20,810 nucleotides of DNA, from positions 1 through 20,810 of the IMG/VR virus record IMGVR_UViG_3300010885_001765; one strand, written 5' to 3'. The translations under genes and the position numbers were made by a program. This DNA is from a virus. Shown in pieces: positions 20,573-20,810 of this stretch. The stretch's first letter is position 1, and every line of letters begins with the position of its first letter. The notes under the pieces were generated by a model, which saw only the letters and a list, made by a program, of their open reading frames with translations, was not told the DNA's origin and searched no databases.

Positions 20573-20810
20573 CAGCGCATACCGCTTTTTTTCATGGTGA
20601 CCTTCTTAGTCTTGGTCTTACCCCGGACTTCGATGCCGCCGCCTTTAGCCATCTTCTTCATCGCACGGCCCTTTGTATCGTCTGACTTCTTCATCATTGC
20701 AGCACCAAACTTAGTTGCCGCAAATGGCTTAGCCTTAGCTTTGCCACCCTTCTTCATCCCCATACCCATTGGAGGGCCAGCAGGAGCCATAGGAGGGCCA
20801 GCAGGAGAGC
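20572..20810 (-). CDS. Lysine-rich protein, 5' end probably outside the window
   Basis: The frame is open to the right edge. An ATG at 20790 lies inside a repeat: upstream codons read SPAGPP and downstream ones MAPAGPPM, so PAGPPM is duplicated across that ATG. There is no purine-rich ribosome-binding site before it. I therefore mark the gene as partial. The visible 79 residues run from this Pro/Gly/Met repeat to a lysine-rich region (MGMGMKKGGKAKAKPFAATK, then SDDTKGRAMKKMAKGGG and KTKTKKVTMKKSGMR). The composition is like that of the two basic genes downstream. No family is recognised. It is coupled to the next gene through TGATG. Confidence 0.65.
   Translation of the reverse strand, partial: SPAGPPMAPAGPPMGMGMKKGGKAKAKPFAATKFGAAMMKKSDDTKGRAMKKMAKGGGIEVRGKTKTKKVTMKKSGMR

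Overview
This window is a densely packed late (virion and lysis) region of a double-stranded DNA tailed phage. Every gene I can support lies on the minus strand, so transcription runs from position 20810 down to 1. The best family markers are a P22 gp10-like packaged-DNA stabilisation protein, two connector/adaptor-like proteins, several tail-fibre proteins and a T7-lysozyme-type amidase. Together with the lack of any tape-measure or tail-sheath gene, these suggest a short-tailed (podovirus-like) phage. Many of the small proteins resemble, from memory, proteins of aquatic metagenomic phages and cyanophages (DUF5872, 2OG-Fe(II) oxygenase, ADGG-motif virion proteins). I would guess a marine or freshwater Gram-negative host, supported by the spanin pair, but the host cannot be named. 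No replication, packaging, integration or capsid genes fall inside the window.

Layout in transcription order. (1) 20810-18721: small lysine-rich proteins, a Gln/Pro/Met-rich low-complexity protein and a DUF5872 protein, all of unknown role. (2) 18724-16260: head-to-tail connection block with two adaptor-like proteins, a zinc-ribbon protein and small proteins, one of them only 42 codons. (3) 16248-13752: tail/receptor-binding block with a conserved structural protein, a fibre with a typical phage C-terminal domain, and a protein built of six Kelch-like repeats. (4) 13720-11874: accessory genes, namely a conserved unknown, a tail-fibre-assembly-like protein, a 2OG-Fe(II) oxygenase and a small unknown. 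(5) 11861-10945: a compact lysis cassette of amidase, short holin-like membrane protein and overlapping inner/outer spanins. (6) 10920-6634: more tail proteins, including two fibre-like proteins and the gp10-like stabilisation protein. (7) 6592-1: a probable DNA-ejection module with a Gly-zipper membrane-active protein, a T7 gp13-like GNAT-fold protein, a Gln-rich hendecad-repeat protein, a large protein carrying an M15A-type peptidase, and the start of another large protein that runs off the left edge.

The genes are almost continuous. Many junctions are TGATG, TAATG or ATGA overlaps, or have a Shine-Dalgarno that begins inside the upstream stop codon (TAAGGAG or TAGGAGG). This implies one long translationally coupled operon. 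The longest stretch without a gene is 41 bases, and I saw no promoter, terminator, tRNA, CRISPR or mobile element. Corrected starts and two short genes (11282-11437 and 17403-17531) were worked out directly from the sequence.
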